The position numbers and the translations under genes are program-made. Below, piece by piece: positions 12,128-23,900 of a stretch of 64,000 nucleotides of DNA; position 1 is the stretch's first letter, and the number at the start of each line of letters is the position of its first letter. The notes beneath the pieces were generated by a model. That model did not search any database and had not been told where the DNA came from. It saw nothing but the letters and a program-made list of their open reading frames with translations. Source of the DNA: Okapia johnstoni (taxonomy: Eukaryota; Chordata; Mammalia; Artiodactyla; Giraffidae); the NCBI GenBank assembly GCA_024291935.2, contig CM044311.1, forward strand, positions 14,979,001 through 15,043,000. The letters are read 5' to 3'.

Positions 12128-12240
12128 ATTTTATTTAATCATCAGAAGGGTTCTATTGTCTCCATTTTAGGTAGGGAAATTAACTTCACCAGGGTCACAC
12201 TACCAGTAAATTGCAAAATTAGAATCTGGACAAGAGTCTG
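12128..12240 (+). repeat. MIR SINE fragment
   Basis: It contains ttgtctccattttaggtagg followed by agggtcacactaccagtaa, which is the MIR core and 3' order. Confidence 0.55.
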
Positions 12241-12524
12241 TCTGTAAAGCTCATACTCTGTCCAGCCAGCCAAATGTCCTCCTAGTGGAAAAGTATATTT
12301 AGAGATCAAGCACGGGTCTACCCTGTCCATCACAGACTGCATCCAAGTATTGGTGTTCCTAAACTGTCCCTGTGTTTCATAGCTCCTTTATCAGCTTATA
12401 AATTTCAAAGAAAAAGGATTTCATTAATGATTCCAAGTTCTTTCATAACAGGGCAAGCTTAAAGAAATTACTGGAGCAATCATTTTGATGTCCTTTATTG
12501 TTAACATTCATGCAGCTCTTAACA

Positions 12525-12655
12525 TATACTAATACTTTCACATGCATCTACTCATTTGATGTTCTCAACATCCCTATAAATTATTTTAGAGTTAGAGATC
12601 CAGAGCTCAGAAGGGTTAGCATCTTGTCCAAGGCCACACAGTAAGCAGGTTTGCA
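12525..12655 (+). repeat. MIR SINE fragment
   Basis: It contains ctactcatttgatgttctca and tgtccaaggccacacagtaag, a good MIR core and tail match. Confidence 0.65.
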
Positions 12656-13234
12656 TTCCATTTCACTAGGCTATCAGTAAATGCTTCCAGAAGACTTCAG
12701 ACAAAGAGCCAGTTCACTAAGGTCCTGCTCCTAGATTGCCCCTAGAGGCAGAACAAACCAATCTACTTCTACAGACTCTAATAACCCAAGAATGAGGTGG
12801 CCAGTGGAGGAAATTGAGGTTATCATTTCTTAAAAGAGCAATAGACTTCACTGACTGCCAATCACAATGATTGGTTCTGTGACAGAAAGATCAATAAGCA
12901 ATAGAAGTAATACCTTCACTAAAGGCATTCATGGTCAGGTGAACAAACAAGACAGATAAACAGATGATAAGAAGAGAAGAAGGTCCGTAACAGAGGTACA
13001 ATGGAGGTACAAACAGAGTTCTACCAGAGTCTACAAGAGACACCCTCATCTAGCACTAGTTCTTCAATGATAGACCTAGAACTTGGTCTACTGTCCATCC
13101 ACACTTTTTATTCCATTTATCTTTCCCTCTTAGATGCCCAACTTCTTCACTGTCCATCCTGCCTCCTCCGTCCCATTTCTCATAAATTTTAAAGGCATTG
13201 ATGGTAATACTTTGGCAGCATAAGATCTGTATCA

Positions 13235-13345
13235 GTCAAATGTAAGCTCCACCAGAGCAGAAGTCTTGGTCTCTTTTGTTCATTGCTACATCTTCCAATG
13301 CCTAGAAGAATCCCTGGTTTATAAGTCGGTGTTCAACAAATACAT
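13235..13345 (+). repeat. L2/MIR-type 3' end fragment
   Basis: The order is ctccaccagagcagaagtct, gttcattgctacatcttcca and gtgttcaacaaatac, the conserved 3' end shared by L2 and related elements. The edges are approximate. Confidence 0.5.
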
Positions 13346-13647
13346 ATTGGAAGAAAATCTAATACTCATTTACTAATTCTTAATTTAGAAAAGAACATTG
13401 AACTTAATAGATTAAAAAGACTTCCCCCTACCTCCACCCCACACAGCACAGATTTTCTGTTCCACGTACGCAGTCCTTCGTCCACTGTTTCGTTTTCCCA
13501 CATGTAGTAGCTTCCCCTGTAATGCCCTGGTGTCCTCTTCCCAGACTATGAGCTTTTGTGCCAGTTCCTCATGTAGAAGGGGCCTCTCTTTAGCATAAAC
13601 ACCACCACGGACAGTCAGCAGCCTCTGACGTGATGTGTTCTGTGTAG

Positions 13648-13761
13648 ATTGGGATTTGGAACTCCAACAGTGGGCTTAACATGACGGATGGCAACAAAGA
13701 CAGGTCCAATAATATCACCGATTCACTTGCCAACCGAACGCTCATCGTCACCACCATTCTG
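13648..13761 (+). CDS. GRIK1: GRIK1 exon: linker into ligand-binding domain
   Basis: This 114-nt, phase 0/0 exon encodes 38 residues from [16 protein letters not shown] to [11 protein letters not shown]. It covers the linker between the amino-terminal domain and the S1 half of the ligand-binding domain. The closing TLIVTTIL is the first beta strand of S1. Two or three N-glycosylation sequons are visible (NMT, NIT, NRT), typical of this linker in kainate subunits. The acceptor is gttctgtgtag and the donor a strong gtaagt at 13762. GRIK2 differs clearly here (GTWDPASGLN), which supports GRIK1. Confidence 0.97.
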
Positions 13762-14275
13762 GTAAGTTGACTGTGTGGAATCCAGGGCATCTTATCGAAA
13801 CTCCTACTCTAGACCTTGAAGGATTCCTCAGCTATCTTTTCCATGTCAACACCTCTGTCTGTAAATGTCTATTTTTAATTGGGGCACTAAAAGCATATAT
13901 TTATGTATATCTGTAGTGGACTGAATTATCCGCTTTCAACATTGTTCTGAAGCTCTCCAATCTCCAGTCCATGCTCAGCTATGTTCTGCTCCACTCTCTA
14001 GTCCTTCCCAGCTGGTTTCCCTTGCTCTCTGGCTGCTGGTTGGTTTCAACCAGGGGGAGATTCTGGTAAAAGACCAGGGAGGTGGATGGAGGAAAAGATG
14101 CAAGGAAATGTCTTCCCCTGCTTCCCGATGGTATTGTCAGAACCTCTGTCCTTCACAACCATAGCTTCTCTCCTGTCACTGATCCTGCTTCCATACTCTA
14201 CCTGTATTGCACTCATGGCCCCCTCTTTACTCCCTTCCTGTCTTAGCCCTAGCCTCTTAATTATGTTGGTTGCGG

Positions 14276-14496
14276 ATCTTCCCGGTTGGCACTAGTGGTA
14301 AAGAACCCGCCTGCTACTGCAGGAGACATAAGAGACTTGAGTTCGAGCCCTGAGTCAGGAAGATCCTTTAGAGGAGGGCATGTCAACCCACTCCAATATT
14401 CTTGCATGAAGCAGCCCATGGGTAGAGGAGCCTGTCAGGCTACAGTCCATAGGGTCTCAGAGTCAGATGCGACTGAAGCAATTTAGCACAGAGGGT
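14276..14496 (+). mobile_element. Bov-tA SINE
   Basis: The head ttcccggttggcactagtgg is followed by cctgctactgcaggagacat and catagggtctcagagtcag, a plus-strand Bov-tA. Confidence 0.87.
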
Positions 14497-14597
14497 CGAC
14501 ATCCCACTATTACTCTTAACTACCATCCCTGTTGGTTGCTTTTGAGGCAGGAGACAGATGAGCTCCAGGATAGACATTTATAACCAGCCTCCGGTTT

Positions 14598-14810
14598 ATG
14601 GGGCTTCCCAGGTGGCATTCGTGATAAAGAACCTTCCAGTGCAGGAGATGTAAGAGACTTGGGTTTGATCGCTGGGTCAGGAAGATCCCCTGAAGGAGAG
14701 CATGTCAACCCACTCTAGTATTCTTGCCTGAGAATTCCACAGAACCTGGAGGGCTACAGTCCACAGGGTTGTACAGAGTCAGACACGACTGAGTGAGTTA
14801 GCATCCATGC
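14598..14810 (+). mobile_element. Bov-tA SINE
   Basis: The order is gggcttcccaggtggcattc, then gggtcaggaagatcccctga and gtcagacacgactgagtgag. Confidence 0.88.
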
Positions 14811-15255
14811 GTGCACCCCTGCTTACATTTCATGGGGCAGGAAAAATGGGCTTCAGGCCTGACCCTTAAAACTGGCCTCCTGCTTGCATTACCTGAGACA
14901 GGAGATCAGTGGGCTCCAGGTTAGGAATTTACATTCAGCCTCCTGCTTGCTCTCTGAAATGGAAGTAACAACAGAAGCAAGGATAAATACCAGGTTTTGT
15001 CTCTTGTGGACACATTAAGATAGCAATCATGCACGAACAGAGAGGGACTAAACCTTGCCTGAGGAAAGGATCCAGAGATCACATAGCCCCTCTCCTTGGG
15101 GCAAGTGAGACACTACACATGTGCATAGAGGCTCCTTGGGGATCGAAATTCAGGGGATGCCATAATAAGTCTTGCTTCTCTCCTCCCAGATGCCTTTGCA
15201 TAGAAATCCATCTTTTCCAGGCGCACTTAGGGAAAGGTCCTGAGACAAATTAGCT

Positions 15256-15277
15256 GGGGCGGGGGGTGGGGGGGGCA
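15256..15277 (+). repeat. G-rich run, G-quadruplex candidate
   Basis: G runs of about 4, 6 and 8 are separated by single C or T residues, enough for four stacked triplets on the plus (transcribed-RNA) strand. Confidence 0.6.
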
Positions 15278-15663
15278 GGAAGAGAACACAACTGGCTAGT
15301 GGGAAGACAAAGACTCGGAAAAACTATCACTTTATAAAGGATATAAACTTCCCAAAGGCACACCTCTCTTGCAGAGCTCACCCGGGTGTCTTTCCGCTTG
15401 CACTCTATTTTTCCAATAAACATTTTACTTTTCTCTTTGCCTTCCACCTCCTCATCAGAATTCTTCCTTGACAAGGTAAGCAAGGACTGAGGATTTAGGT
15501 TCTAGTTGCTGGACTCTGTGGTCTAGCAATTAGGACTCCTGGTCAGGGAACTGAGGTCTCTCTTCCAGTGCTGCTTGCTGCTGTGTGCATCCAAAATCAC
15601 CTTGGCCTGCTCATTCCTCTGTACTGCTCCTTTATTAACTGTACTCCTTTTCTTGAAAGAAAA

Positions 15664-15867
15664 GTAAAAGTGAAGTTGTTCAGACATGTCCGACTCTTTG
15701 CTACCCCATGGACTACCACGCTCGTCCATCCATGGGATTCTCCAGGCAAGAGTACTGGAGTGGGTTGCCATTTCATTCTTCAGAGGATCTTCCTGACCCA
15801 GGGATCAAACCTGGCTCTCCTGCATTGTAGGGAGATGCTTTACCGTCTGAGACACCAGGGAAGTCCT
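15664..15867 (-). mobile_element. Bov-tA SINE
   Basis: The order is gttcagacatgtccgactct, tctccaggcaagagtactgg and gagacaccagggaagtcc, a reverse Bov-tA. Confidence 0.88.
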
Positions 15868-16002
15868 TTCTTAATTGCTCTTTAAAAGCCTAGGTAAAGG
15901 TACCTCCTGCTCTCTGTTGAAATCCTATCATGCCCCATCCAGCCACTGTTCACTCACAAACTGTTCGTTCTTTCTCTTTGCTCCTCCCTAATCCAAGAAT
16001 TG

Positions 16003-16228
16003 TGCTTCCCATGTGGCACTACTGGTAAGGAACCCGCCTGCCAACGCAAGAACATAAGAGTTGTGGGTTCAATCCCTGGGTCAGGAAGATCCTCTGGAGG
16101 TGGACATAGCAACCCACTCCAGTATTCTTGTCTGGAGCATCCCGTAGACAGAGGAGCCTGGTGGGGGACAGTCCATAAGGTCTCAAAGAGTCAGACATGA
16201 CTAAAGCGAATGAGCAACTTAGCACACA
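16003..16228 (+). mobile_element. Bov-tA SINE
   Basis: The order is tgcttcccatgtggcactac, ccctgggtcaggaagatcct and aagagtcagacatgactaaa. Confidence 0.88.
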
Positions 16229-17290
16229 TCTAATCCAAGTAATAAAGGGAGCGGTCACCTCTAAAATCATCCCTTTGAACGTTCCTGTTTTGATTCACTC
16301 CATTATGTGAGGCCAATTTATTTCTGAAACAGTTTCTGAGAATTGTTCATCCAAAATGAAAACTTTTTTTTCTGGTGACTAGCTTCTCTGCAACTTTCTC
16401 ATGGAAATATAGAGTTTTCTACTTCTACCAGTTTGTTTGAGGATAAGCCTAAACATAAAGGACAGATCAGTAGTGTAGCAACTATTCTGATTTTATAAAA
16501 TAAATTAAAATTTTACTTAGTCAAATGAGAATTAATAAGGCTAGAGATACGTAGTTGTAAGGAAATGTCCATCACTCATAGGATAGGGGATTTATCATGT
16601 AAGCAAAGAATTTACCAGATGGGATCTCTGTGATGAGTTCAAATAAGAAAATGTAACTGATGATGAAAGGAGACATCAAAATGGTCTTTGAATAAGATAT
16701 CCTGAAGGAAGCCAGGGAAAATATTTAAGTAATAAGGGAAGAAATTGAGATGCAATTTAGCTGAAAAATGAGAAAATTAAAATATTTAGAATATTTAGTA
16801 GATAGGAAATTTGAAAAACAAGAGAATATATTTGCTGATTTAGATTTCTTTTTGTAAGTAGGTGAAGCTCATAGATAAAAGCCAGGAGGGTAGGTGGGTC
16901 TAGCCCTAGAAGCTTAGGTGTAGGCACGGCTGGAAACCAGACAGCTAGGCGTCAGATCCTCCACTGCCTTCTCGTCTAGACCTAAAGTTTAAACGTGATC
17001 CTGTCTCTATCACACCATTTACTCACAGCTCTGCCCTCAGCAGTGGAGGGGAAAAAACTCTCAAAGAGAGAAGAGGGAGAGAAAGTAACATATGAAGTGT
17101 TCTATATTTATAGAGGATGCACAAAAGATGAGCTTAGTAAAGGCAGAAAGGGAAGTGACTTTCTTTAGTATTCTCAAAGTTTAAAAACCATTTGCAAATA
17201 TTTTATATCTTCTGGCTGTCGTTGGAGCTCATGTAAGTAAGTTCTGCCTTTCATTATAACAGGGTTTCACGTGTGATTTGTTTCGTATAG

Positions 17291-17494
17291 GAAGAACCCT
17301 ATGTAATGTACAGGAAATCTGATAAGCCCCTGTATGGAAATGACAGATTTGAAGGATATTGCCTGGATCTGCTGAAGGAATTGTCAAACATCCTGGGTTT
17401 CATTTATGATGTTAAACTCGTCGCTGATGGCAAATATGGAGCTCAGAATGACAAAGGAGAGTGGAATGGAATGGTCAAGGAACTTATAGATCAT
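17291..17494 (+). CDS. GRIK1: GRIK1 exon: ligand-binding domain S1
   Basis: This 204-nt, phase 0/0 exon encodes 68 residues from [17 protein letters not shown] to [13 protein letters not shown]. It carries most of lobe 1 of the glutamate-binding clamshell, including the kainate-family [13 protein letters not shown] block and the GKYGAQ loop. The acceptor is tgtttcgtatag and the donor gtaagc at 17495. The predicted KLVADGKYG has alanine where I recall proline in human and rat GluK1, a possible lineage substitution. GRIK2 has one more residue in the QDD-NG-QW region, and this exon shows the GluK1 length. Confidence 0.98.
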
Positions 17495-17949
17495 GTAAGC
17501 AAAAATATATCTCTTACATTGTGGTCTTAAGTGTCAAAAAATGCATAATGAGAAGTAAATGAAAAGAGAAAGATGTTTGAGTCAGAGTCAGAAGGCGTAT
17601 TTTATTTTTTCTGATTCATAAAAAGTGGGAGAAAACAACCTATAAATGTAGTTTCCTCACTTAGAAGGGCAACAGGGATAAAAATTGAGGATAAAAATTT
17701 ATGGGCTCATCTTTCATATTGAAGAATAAACTTGAGTGATTCTTAGATTAGATAAGGAGTTCTGAAGTCTGCAGCTCGAAGCAAAATCTCATCAACTAAT
17801 TTTATGACCAAGTTGCTCATTTCTTACTTTTCTCACATGTCCTTTTTTAAAGACATTTTTCTGCAGTTTTTTTCCCCTCCATTTAGTTCCAGAATGTGTG
17901 TGTGTGGAACACATATATATTTGAGTTTAACACATATATATTTGAGTTT

Positions 17950-18047
17950 GAGCAAAGGCTGGGAGATGGTAAAAGACAAGGAAGCCTGGCAAGCTGCAGT
18001 TCATGGGGTTGCAAAGAGTTGGGCATTACTTAGTGACTGAACAACAA
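17950..18047 (+). mobile_element. BovB LINE 3' tail fragment
   Basis: The order is gctgggagatggtaaaagac, ctgcagttcatggggttgc and cttagtgactgaacaacaac, the extreme BovB 3' end. Copies of an acacatatatatttga-like sequence on both sides look like a target duplication. Confidence 0.72.
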
Positions 18048-18059
18048 CACATATATATT

Positions 18060-18182
18060 GAAGAAGGAAATGACAACCCACTCCAGTATTCTTGCCTGGG
18101 AAATCCCGTGGACAGAGGAGCTTGGTGGGCTACAGTCCATGGGGTTGCAAGAATCGGACATGACTTAGTAACTAAATATCAC
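18060..18182 (+). mobile_element. Bov-tA SINE, 5'-truncated
   Basis: It starts within gaagaaggaaatgacaaccc and continues through tccatggggttgcaagaat to gacatgacttagtaac. The tRNA-like head is missing. Confidence 0.82.
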
Positions 18183-18448
18183 CTGCCATACATATATACT
18201 TGTGTGTGTGTGTGTGTTTATGTTTGTATGTATGTTTCACACCTTCTGGTTTCTCTTTGCTAACAAATACTATTTCATAAACATAACTTTGTAAGTCAAC
18301 TGTTTTCAGTCAGAGTCAATCATCATAGAAGCTTCTTGTGTGAAAAGTTTTTGGAGTTGAGAATAGGAATCAGGAGAACCAGGAAAAGCCTAGACACTCT
18401 CTAGGAAGCTGGACAGCTAAAGTGACAATTTCAAACTTGCTTTTGCAG

Positions 18449-18672
18449 AAGGCTGATCTGGCGGTGGCTCCTCTTACCATCACCTACGTGCGGGAAAAAG
18501 TCATCGACTTCTCCAAACCCTTCATGACCCTGGGCATCAGCATTCTCTACCGGAAGCCCAATGGCACTAATCCAGGGGTCTTCTCCTTCCTCAACCCCCT
18601 GTCTCCTGACATTTGGATGTATGTGCTTTTAGCCTGCTTAGGGGTCAGTTGTGTACTTTTTGTGATCGCAAG
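18449..18672 (+). CDS. GRIK1: GRIK1 exon: end of S1 and transmembrane segment M1
   Basis: This 224-nt exon runs from phase 0 to phase 2. It begins [18 protein letters not shown], which contains the agonist-contacting Pro-Leu-Thr and the conserved arginine that binds the glutamate alpha-carboxylate in all ionotropic glutamate receptors. Then come [18 protein letters not shown], the pre-M1 linker, and M1 as [19 protein letters not shown]. The acceptor is gcttttgcag and the donor a strong gtaagt at 18673. The split arginine codon is completed by the first base of the next exon (AG|G). VLLACLG distinguishes it from GRIK2 (ILLAYLG). Confidence 0.98.
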
Positions 18673-19978
18673 GTAAGTTAGAGAACCACTGGACTTCCAA
18701 CAGATCTAGGTCAGTCTCAGGCTGACCTGTGTGCTCTAGAGGTAGACAGAGATTATGAACTTCAAAGTATTCATTTAGTTTTGCCTGATGTTCTGTTCTG
18801 TCACGTTCTCCCTCTTAAAAGCCACTCTGTAAATGAATATCTTCTAATTACTTATAAAGGTACTTTTAAAAAATAAGATCACTAAGTTTTATACTAATTT
18901 AATTTTATCAGTATTTAAAGCAACATAAAATGGTTATTTACCCATTTTCCATGAATTATATTGCCACAAAAGCCAGAGCTCAGCTAATAAATCTAAAGCA
19001 ATTTAACAGGAAGGGGAAAATGGTGTACATATACTTGACCCCTGGAATAGTCACAAATAATAAGCAAAATAGGAAAAAAGTCAGCTGGGAGCTGTTATAG
19101 CAAATAAGAAACACTGGATTAATAAGATCATGGAATCTTCCAGAATAAAGACAAATACTTTGAAAAGTGTATAAAATTTATTTTTAAAAAATTAGACGGT
19201 TAACAAGAGTATTCTAGAAATAACTATGAAAGGAAAGATTAGCTACACATACAATCTGGAGGTATGAAATCTTTGTGCTACCCTGGTGATTCTGTTTATG
19301 TTTTATTTTCTGAAATAACTCTACATTTAACCATTCTGCTCCACACAATTTTTTAAAGGATTTTTATACCATTCAGTAGATCGTATTTTCTAAATACCTT
19401 TGAGACTGAATTTGAAACACAGCTGTTTTATCTTTCCATTGGCTTAAACAGTTGATATCCCTGGACAAACCATGTTAAAAAAATAATTGCTTTTTTATGT
19501 CCTCTACTCATTTTCAATCTTTTTCATCTTTCAATAAAACTCAGTGGACTTTTTCCTAATCAATTTTTGTTTTCCCTCCAGGAATTTCTAAGAGAAATAT
19601 TTCTTCACCTTAGTCCTTTGTCATTGTTCACTGTATGATTTTGATTAATGCCGGGTGACTCTTTCTCTGGCATAATTATAAAGAAAACTTAGAAAAATAA
19701 CCTAGTTTAGAAAGGTCTTACAGATCCTTTGCAGACACAGTCAAAGCAAATTAGTGTGTGCTTTTGCATGTGAGTGAGACACATTCAATAAGAAATGAAT
19801 GTTTGGAAGTTCTCTATACCTCATGAAGTATATCATTACCAAACCCTAGATTGTTTTCCAAGTTTTGTCCAGATATTAATTTTAAATAATTACCAAAGCT
19901 TTCTTTCCATGTATCTTACCTCAGAAAATAAAATATTGGCAGTATGTAGAGTGATATTATACTTTGGTAATACTTAAT

Positions 19979-20206
19979 CAGTGGTTCTCAACTAGGAGAG
20001 ATTTTATCCCCCAGGGGACATTTGACAATGTCTGGAAATAGCTTTTGATTGTTACAACTGAGGGTGGAGGATGCTGCTGGTATCTGGTAGATAGAGTCCA
20101 GGGATGTAGCTAAACATCCTGCAGTGTGCAGAACAGTCCTGCCCCCATGACAAAAACGTATCCCCCAAATGTCAATAGCATCAAGTTGTAAAAACTGTGC
20201 TCTAAA
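19979..20206 (+). mobile_element. MER20 DNA transposon (hAT-Charlie)
   Basis: It starts cagtggttctcaactaggag, continues caggggacatttgacaatgt, ggatgtagctaaacatcctg and aatgtcaatagcatcaag, and closes near aaaactgtg. This is the full order of MER20 at about its full length. Confidence 0.85.
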
Positions 20207-20832
20207 TAATTAAAGATGATATTGCTTTGAATGTCTAATTTTCAACGATGAATCACTCACTTTTGGAGGTGCATGTCTCATTACTTTCTCCTAAGTGAAA
20301 TAAATACTGCCTTAGAACGGTCATTTAATAAATGATGCCTTAAGGTGATGCCCTTCTGACGATAGTTAAGAAATCTTGTGTTGGCTTGTTGTTCCATTCC
20401 TCTATTCGGGGCCCACACCTGCTGGGTGATTTTAGGACTAGTGGGGCAATCCAAGCAGCAGAGGGTAACAGAGAAGTGAGTTTCCATATTCCCCAGTTCA
20501 CTGCTTCATTTAGGCAGTGATGCTGGTGAATAGAATAGTCAAGACAATGTTGATGAGCAAGTAATCACATTATTTATCACACTGACTTGGCCCAAATCGG
20601 CAAAAGAGAAAACCATGTCAACAGCATCCAGCAGTTCTCACAAACACACGATTTGAAAGTATTTGTTTACACTTGACCCCAACTGTGTCTTTAAGTTGCC
20701 TTATTTTTACCACCAAATGAATGTAGCATTCAGTAGCTTTCCCTTCCTTATGTTATCTGTTCCTCTGTAAGTTCCTGGTGATCCAGAGCCCTACATTTTC
20801 TAACTTGATTCTCTTTCAGTGAAGAAAACAGC

Positions 20833-20950
20833 CCCCAGGACTTCCCTGATGTTCCAGTAGTTCAGATTCCATGCTTCCAATGCAGGGACACAGGTTCAGT
20901 CCCTAGCCAGGAAACTGAGGTCCCATATGCTATGTAGTGTGGCCAGCAAA
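20833..20950 (+). mobile_element. CHR-type SINE, short copy
   Basis: The order is ccaggacttccctgatgttc, tgcagggacacaggttcagt and gtgtggccagcaaattaaaa, a decayed plus-strand CHR element. Confidence 0.68.
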
Positions 20951-23900
20951 TTAAAAGAAGCAGTCTTGTTTCTCTCCCAATCAACACTATTTACTCAGGA
21001 TTCCTACTCACCAACAGTATACTTTGTAGACCAGTTTTTTTCTTTATTTAGCTTGTTATCCTTATCACTCCCTTCCCACTGTCTTTCTTCTCACTCTGGG
21101 TCTTGGGGAAGTGGAAGTATCAGACATCAAATGCAATCTTTCACACAGCATGATGGTAAAACATAAAAAATTTAAAAAAATAACTCCCTGCAGTGCACAG
21201 GTGCACTGTCATGGGGATTGCATTCTCAACTATATTCATCTTCCCCATACCTTTGAATCCATTTCTGCTTCCAGTTCATAAAGCCACTAAATATATCTTG
21301 GATGTGATTCAAGCTAAGATGGAAAATGAGTTTCTGTTACCACCTTAGTTAGTGAAATAGAAATGAAAAACAGTTAATCTCCTAATCATTGTTAGCTCTA
21401 GAGAGGCTTTTGAATTTGTATTTTGAAGTATACCCTTTCTTGTCCTTTTAGAGGGGAAAAATAAAGCCCATCACTGCTTTTGGCCTTGTGTCCTCACTAG
21501 ACAGAGGATTACAAACCATTTGCTGAGAATTGATTTATAAAGACAAACTAAAAAAATATATACAAATTTTTAGTGACTATGACTTGTTACAAATGTGCAT
21601 GTCAGTGTTTTTGCTTTGTGGTTGACATTTTCTAAATTACTTTTTGTAAAGTATTTAATCCCAAGGAATTATGTCCATCATGAACATACAATTTAGATAG
21701 ACCAAATATCCAGATATAATGTCTGCTTACATCTTACAATTTATGTTTATCTTCTTAAAATGGACATTTTTTAAAATTTGGCTTCTGGCAAAACAAAATC
21801 AAGAAAACCTTTGACTGTAGCTCTACGATTATACTATAAACCCAACCAGTTACAAGATTGAGAGCTTTCTCCATTAAAAGATCTCCCTCTTGTTGATGTA
21901 GCCTGATATCCATTCTCAGTCATAAAAAGAACTCCTTAATTAGAAATCTTCAGTATGAGCATCATTTTATATCTTCCATTCAAGTAAAAGCCTGGCATAT
22001 ATGAACATAAAACCAAAATGAGCCTCTGTATTTCAGTATAACTCTTTGAGATGCAAGTTTTGACATAAATTCTAAGCACATTTGTCCCTTTCTCTCATTT
22101 TACTAACATTGGAATCAGGTGAGGAGAGCAGCTTCAGAATATCATTGGTACAGGCCATGAATTAATCTTTCTACCAGGCTTCCTGGTGATGGCATTGCTG
22201 TCACACTGGCTATCTTTAAGCAGACATTGGGAATTTCAAGCTGAAATATCTACACAGGCAACAGGTAGATCTATTGCATCATGAAAAGTCAGTGTGCTAC
22301 AGTACAGCATCAAATCGCTATTTAATACTCCTTAGTCCACACACTCTCCAAGTCACTCAGAATCCCAGAGAGAAAGAATCTAAAATATGTCTGCAGAGCA
22401 GGCAGAATTGCATTGCTGTTTGGACAGTTTTCTTTTTTGCCATAGAAAATTAGATCAATTGTTCACTTAGAGCTGCAAAGTATGAAATACTGAAACAGGT
22501 CCGAGTGAGATGCAGCATTCCAAAGAAGGAAGTGGTGAGTTCATTCATCAGAGCACATTCTGAAATGCCAGAATATCCCGGGGCTGGTGGGGGCCAGGTT
22601 TTATGATCTGTTTAGAAAAACTTCTGCTTTTGAAGGCACAGCCCTCCTAATGTATTGCAATTAATTTTCTTAAATTATTGTACAAGTGCCAATGATACTG
22701 TTGAAGTAGTGGCATTTTTACTCTGTGTACTGCTTCAATTAGTAGGTTCGTTAATATTGGTATCGGGTTCTTCGGCTCAGCAAACTTCTATGGTTATAAG
22801 AGAGTATAAATTCAAAACTTAATTATACTGTTGAAACAGTTATTAAAATGTATTGGCATGGCATTGTCAATTAAAGCTTTATTCATAAGCTTCACAGGAC
22901 CTGCGCTGTGTGCCCTGCAGCTGTGGAGAAGGCACAATAATGAGTTGGACGCCATTATTAAGGGATAAACTACGAGGCTGTTATCCTAGCCTCCTTAAGA
23001 CTTGATGAGGAGACATTGTATACTTTTCAGAGGTGTCTGCAGGTTTAGAGAATGGTGTTTCATTAAGAACTGTCTGCTCACTTCCTTGTGCCTGATTCAA
23101 AGTGTGCCCTTCTTCTCGCTATAGATAATGTATTCACCTTAATACCAACTCTCCACAATGTGTCAGCAGCCTGCTATTGTTTACTGCTGAAACCTTATGG
23201 CTGGAGAGCATTCCATATGTTCTCATCGACTTTATGGGGTTTGAACATTACTCTAACACTCCTGCTTGCCTTAAAAGGACCCAAAGGCAAAAGGCATAGC
23301 TTTCAGTGCTAAGGACTACTGCATTTTAAATCATTTCCAGATCGCTTCGCAGAGCACTTGCTAATGTCTTTTTTGGAAAAATAAGTGCCCGTTGGAAAGA
23401 TAATCTTAAAAAAGAACCACAGAGCAGGGAGCTCCTTGGACTTGTAGAGGTCAGGCAGATGTTTAGAAAATAGAAGAAGAACCAGAAATCATTTCAGCCC
23501 CTCAAATTTTTATTTTAACACAACTTAGAGATATCTGGATTTTTTCTTCTTTAAAAATAAGGAAACTGAAGCTAGAGAGTTTAAATTACTTATTCAAGGT
23601 TGACTTCCTAACCAACTAGGGCTGGTGATCAAATGACCACAGTTCACAGTTGTAGAAACAATTCAAAATGAATCTTAGAGGAAAGTCTGAACCTAAAACT
23701 GTCCATGCAGACATGCTCTGGCCTTAACATTAATGAACTCTGATGCCTGGGCCAGGGTACTTCTAAATCTGAACTTTATCTCTTCATTTAAAGATTGGGA
23801 TTTTTATCTCCACATACTATCATAAAAATATCAAATACACCCCAATCCAGACCTTCTTTTTGTTCACTAATCGTTTGAAACTTGCAACTCCTTTGATGCA

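Larger units (their letters stand above)
8302..13647 (+). other. GRIK1 intron, retroposon-poor
   Basis: The first 3.2 kb (to about 11,540) contains no SINE or LINE that I recognise. A Bov-A2 follows at 11,545-11,818, then MIR fragments at about 12,128-12,240 and 12,525-12,655, and an L2/MIR-like piece at about 13,235-13,345. No exon was found. The acceptor region is tgttctgtgtag. Confidence 0.8.
13762..17290 (+). other. GRIK1 intron with a SINE cluster
   Basis: This 3.5-kb intron contains four near-complete Bov-tA SINEs (14,276-14,496; 14,598-14,810; 15,664-15,867; 16,003-16,228), a G-rich run (about 15,256-15,277) and a CHR-like fragment (about 15,508-15,570). About 16,230-17,290 holds nothing recognisable apart from the acceptor. 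Confidence 0.82.
17495..18448 (+). other. GRIK1 short intron with BovB tail and SINE
   Basis: This 954-nt intron contains a tandem 21-bp duplication (17,908-17,949), a BovB 3' tail fragment (17,950-18,047), a 5'-truncated Bov-tA (18,060-18,182) and a TG run (about 18,198-18,236). The acceptor is acttgcttttgcag. Confidence 0.85.
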
